Made by a program: the position numbers and the translations under genes. A DNA stretch of 7,172 nucleotides. It comes from Blastocatellia bacterium. GTDB taxonomy: Bacteria; Acidobacteriota; Blastocatellia; Chloracidobacteriales; JADJPF01. The notes under the pieces were generated by a model, which saw only the letters and a program-made list of their open reading frames with translations, was not told the origin of the DNA and made no database searches. Shown one piece after another: positions 5,366-7,172 of this stretch. The stretch is taken from the NCBI GenBank assembly GCA_023265235.1, contig JAHFUF010000256.1, forward strand, positions 1 to 7,172, in the 5' to 3' direction. Position 1 is the stretch's first letter. Each line of letters opens with the position of its first letter.

Positions 5366-6562
5366 TTATTTGCTTAAAAGTTGGGTGAGAGTGTCCTCAA
5401 ATTCTTTTTTAATTTGAGTGTTTTTTTCTCCTGTAGCAGGGCCCCAAAAACCTGTATGAGTAGCTTCTATTTTTCCATCACGAGCAACAAAAATATTAGT
5501 AGGATAACCACCAAAATTTTCTATTCCTGTAATTTTCTTTGCTGGTGCTCCATCTTCCAATTTTCCAGCATAAAGCATTGTATAAGGAATTTTGCGGCTA
5601 CTTTTATATCGAGCAATTGCTTTTAAGTCTTGTTCTTCTGTTTCTTGGGCTTCAAAACAAAGGCTTACAATTTCTAAACCTTTTGAATGATATTTCTCAT
5701 AAAGCTCAACTAGAAAAGGGGTTTCGTCATGGCAATTATGGCACCAAGTTCCCATTACATTAACAATTACAACTTTGCCCTTAAACTCTTCGCTAGGAAA
5801 ATTAATTGTTTTACCTTGAAGATCATTAAAACTAAATTGTAATCCAGGGTTTATTTTTGCGACTTTGGTAGGATCAGGTAGAGTAACCCCTTTCCTTGCA
5901 CCAGAAATAGTAAATTGTGACCTAGGGCTAGTACTCACAGCAGCTTCCAACCTTTCCCCATCAAGCTTTGCCACTACTAAGGAAAGCGATTGTCCATCAA
6001 AACGACTTAGAATTAGTTTATCAGCCTGGAAATGCCCTACCATAACACCAAAATCACCTGTAGGATCAATTCCTGTGCCTTCAATCGCACCATTTTTCTT
6101 AGTACGGATTATTAAAGTAACTGGTGTTTCTTTGCCACTTTCGTTTTTGTCTATACAATACCATTCGCCAGTAAACATTCTTAGTTCTTTACCAGTAGAG
6201 TTACTAATTTGAGGAGGCGTTTTTTTTGCAACAACAGCTAGTTTTGTGACAGAAGTACCACCACGAGTCCAGCTACCAATTAAATCACCGTTTTGTCTTT
6301 CAACCTCAAACCTAACTCTTGCATCATCAATACCAAAAGACAGCCGAGTATCTTCAAGCTTAAAGTCCTGGAGTTTAACTCTGTGGTGTCCATCCCAAAG
6401 CTCACCACTATACTTCTTAGCTATTTTTTTGAAAGTTAATTCAAATGGCATTTCTCCAGCTGGAGCTTGCAAAGTAGCATACCAACGGCCAGAAAAACTA
6501 TTTTGAGCAGTTACTACGACACTAAAAAATAAAATTAAAAAAAAGCTAATTAAACCTCGCAT
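5366..6562 (-). CDS. Secreted TlpA-like thioredoxin-fold protein with duplicated N-terminal beta domain
   Basis: A 398-residue exported protein. Residues 1-19 are a signal peptide (basic start, hydrophobic core LISFFLILFFSVVV, likely cut after TA). Two similar beta-rich units follow, at about 23-113 and 130-224, opening with FSGRWY and FTGEWY. The C-terminal domain (about 240-397) is a TlpA/ResA-type thioredoxin fold. It has KGKVVIVNVMGTWCHNC with active-site cysteines C274 and C277, a strand at 296-303 (LEIVSLCF), and the cis-proline P354 in GGYPTNIFV. Such proteins act as thiol-disulfide reductants in the periplasm, for example on cytochrome c or other cysteine proteins. The partner is not evident, as no cytochrome biogenesis gene is nearby. 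The front units may bind a substrate or partner. The ATG at 6562-6560 is supported by GAGGT 6 bases upstream and by the signal peptide. The fumarase-like gene lies 92 bases upstream on the same strand. Confidence 0.9.
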   Translation of the reverse strand: MRGLISFFLILFFSVVVTAQNSFSGRWYATLQAPAGEMPFELTFKKIAKKYSGELWDGHHRVKLQDFKLEDTRLSFGIDDARVRFEVERQNGDLIGSWTRGGTSVTKLAVVAKKTPPQISNSTGKELRMFTGEWYCIDKNESGKETPVTLIIRTKKNGAIEGTGIDPTGDFGVMVGHFQADKLILSRFDGQSLSLVVAKLDGERLEAAVSTSPRSQFTISGARKGVTLPDPTKVAKINPGLQFSFNDLQGKTINFPSEEFKGKVVIVNVMGTWCHNCHDETPFLVELYEKYHSKGLEIVSLCFEAQETEEQDLKAIARYKSSRKIPYTMLYAGKLEDGAPAKKITGIENFGGYPTNIFVARDGKIEATHTGFWGPATGEKNTQIKKEFEDTLTQLLSK

Positions 6563-6568
6563 GTTTTT

Positions 6569-6573
6569 ACCTC
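6569..6573 (-). promoter_or_regulatory. Shine-Dalgarno GAGGT of the TlpA-like gene
   Basis: The minus strand reads GAGGT followed by AAAAAC and then the ATG, a 6-base spacing. It fixes the start codon in agreement with the signal peptide. Confidence 0.7.
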
Positions 6574-6605
6574 AAAAAAATTTAGTCCTATTGTTTTTAT
6601 GAAGA

Positions 6606-6632
6606 TAGGCCAAACAGATAGGTTTGCCCCTA
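6606..6632. repeat. REP-like imperfect palindrome between two minus-strand genes
   Basis: TAGG (6606-6609) pairs with CCTA (6629-6632) and CAAAC (6611-6615) with GTTTG (6622-6626), with a small internal mismatch and a 6-base loop. On the minus strand the right arm reads TAGGGGCAAACC. It is of the same kind as dispersed intergenic palindromes with G-rich TAGGGGC arms that I recall from many environmental genomes. It lies 22 bases past the fumarase stop. No U-tract follows on either strand, so it is a poor terminator. Eleven bases of its left arm (AGGCCAAACAG) also occur in the terminator at 4139-4149. Confidence 0.5.
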
Positions 6633-6654
6633 CAAATAAAGATTAAGAATATTA

Positions 6655-7170
6655 TTAACCGCCAGTACCACCGCCTTTGATACCCCCTTCGGTTAACTCC
6701 CTTGGATCAAGTAGCTTAGCCAATTCTTCCGCGCTAAGCTCAGTCATTTCTTGAGCAACTTCACGAACTCTGCGATTTTCTGCATAAGCACGCTTAGCAA
6801 TCTTAGCTGCTAAATCATAGCCAATTACTGGGTTTAAGGCTGTTACCATAGCTGGATTCTTTTCTAATAGGTTAGCAATATTAGCTCGATTTACAGTAAA
6901 ACCCGCTACCGCTTTATCTGCTAGCACTCGCGACACATTGCCTAACACAGTAATTGACTGTAACAAGTTATAGGCAATTACAGGAAGCATAACATTAAGC
7001 TCAAAATTACCCCATTGTCCCCCCAAAGTAATTGCAGCATCATTACCAATTATGTGCGCGCAAGCCATAATAGTAGCTTCTGAAATTACAGGGTTGATTT
7101 TCCCAGGCATAATAGAAGATCCTGGTTGTAGAGCTGGTAAAACAATTTCTGAGAATCCTGCTTGCGGGCC
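6655..7170 (-). CDS. fumC: Class II fumarate hydratase, C-terminal part (5' end outside window)
   Basis: The frame is open from the right edge to the stop at 6657-6655 and gives 171 residues; the start is outside the window, and the Met codon at 7110 is internal. The fragment contains the superfamily signature GSSIMPGKINP (residues 18-28), the flexible loop that carries the catalytic serine. Then come GNDAAITLGGQWGNFELNVM, PVIAYNLLQS and VTALNPVIGYDLAAKIAK. MPGKINP with NFELNVM and TALNPxIGYD fits fumarase better than aspartase, which usually has MPAKVNP and QLxLNVM. An aspartase-type lyase is not fully excluded. Fumarase interconverts fumarate and malate in the citric acid cycle as a cytoplasmic homotetramer. 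The protein ends in a glycine-rich tail (GGIKGGGTGG) beyond the usual end of the fold. The TlpA-like gene follows after 92 bases. Confidence 0.8.
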   Translation of the reverse strand, partial: GPQAGFSEIVLPALQPGSSIMPGKINPVISEATIMACAHIIGNDAAITLGGQWGNFELNVMLPVIAYNLLQSITVLGNVSRVLADKAVAGFTVNRANIANLLEKNPAMVTALNPVIGYDLAAKIAKRAYAENRRVREVAQEMTELSAEELAKLLDPRELTEGGIKGGGTGG

Positions 7171-7172
7171 AG

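Noticed and set aside
5241..5381. Direct repeat GCTTAAAAGT at 5241 and 5372 as a longer target duplication or attachment site
   Set aside because: The copies are not both adjacent to the inverted-repeat ends; the right copy lies inside the TlpA-like coding end. The adjacent AAGT fits better as the duplication.
5381..6506. Four plus-strand open frames of 74 to 115 codons
   Set aside because: All are antisense to the TlpA-like gene, which has a signal peptide, an active site and a ribosome binding site. The antisense translations look like noise.

Overview
The window looks like chromosomal DNA of an AT-rich bacterium, most likely a low-GC member of the Acidobacteriota (Blastocatellia-like). 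The lineage is an inference: soluble Ser/Thr kinases that open with a CxxC...FCxxDG zinc-ribbon are, to my knowledge, typical of that phylum. The TlpA-like protein with a beta-rich front half and the 3D-domain protein also suit a diderm heterotroph, but no marker gene settles the taxonomy.

Layout. The left half (1-4130) is read on the plus strand: the 3' end of a class I glutamine amidotransferase-like gene, two paralogous zinc-ribbon Ser/Thr kinases, and a small SRPBCC/START-fold protein that starts 9 bases after the second kinase. All four happen to lie in the same reading frame. The right half (4198-7172) is read on the minus strand: from the right edge inward, the 3' end of a class II fumarase gene, a secreted TlpA-type thioredoxin protein, and a membrane-anchored 3D-domain (double-psi beta-barrel) protein. 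The two halves converge on a hairpin terminator at 4131-4162, whose U-rich tail serves the minus strand.

How the genes relate. The kinases share the same front (zinc ribbon, then Hanks-type kinase) but have unrelated tails. Kinase 1 ends in two copies of an 84-residue module that I do not recognise. Kinase 2 ends in a probably helical tail and may be cotranscribed with the SRPBCC gene. This suggests a small signalling cluster in which the tails or the SRPBCC pocket give specificity. The minus-strand genes look like unconnected housekeeping and envelope functions.

Most notable non-coding item. The 391-base gap at 4975-5365 holds a 106-base element with perfect 13-base terminal inverted repeats, an apparent 4-base AAGT target duplication and an internal 7-base tandem repeat. 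It has the anatomy of a miniature inverted-repeat element. A second, REP-like palindrome lies at 6606-6632. I saw no CRISPR array, tRNA, rRNA or complete insertion sequence, and no evident defence system.
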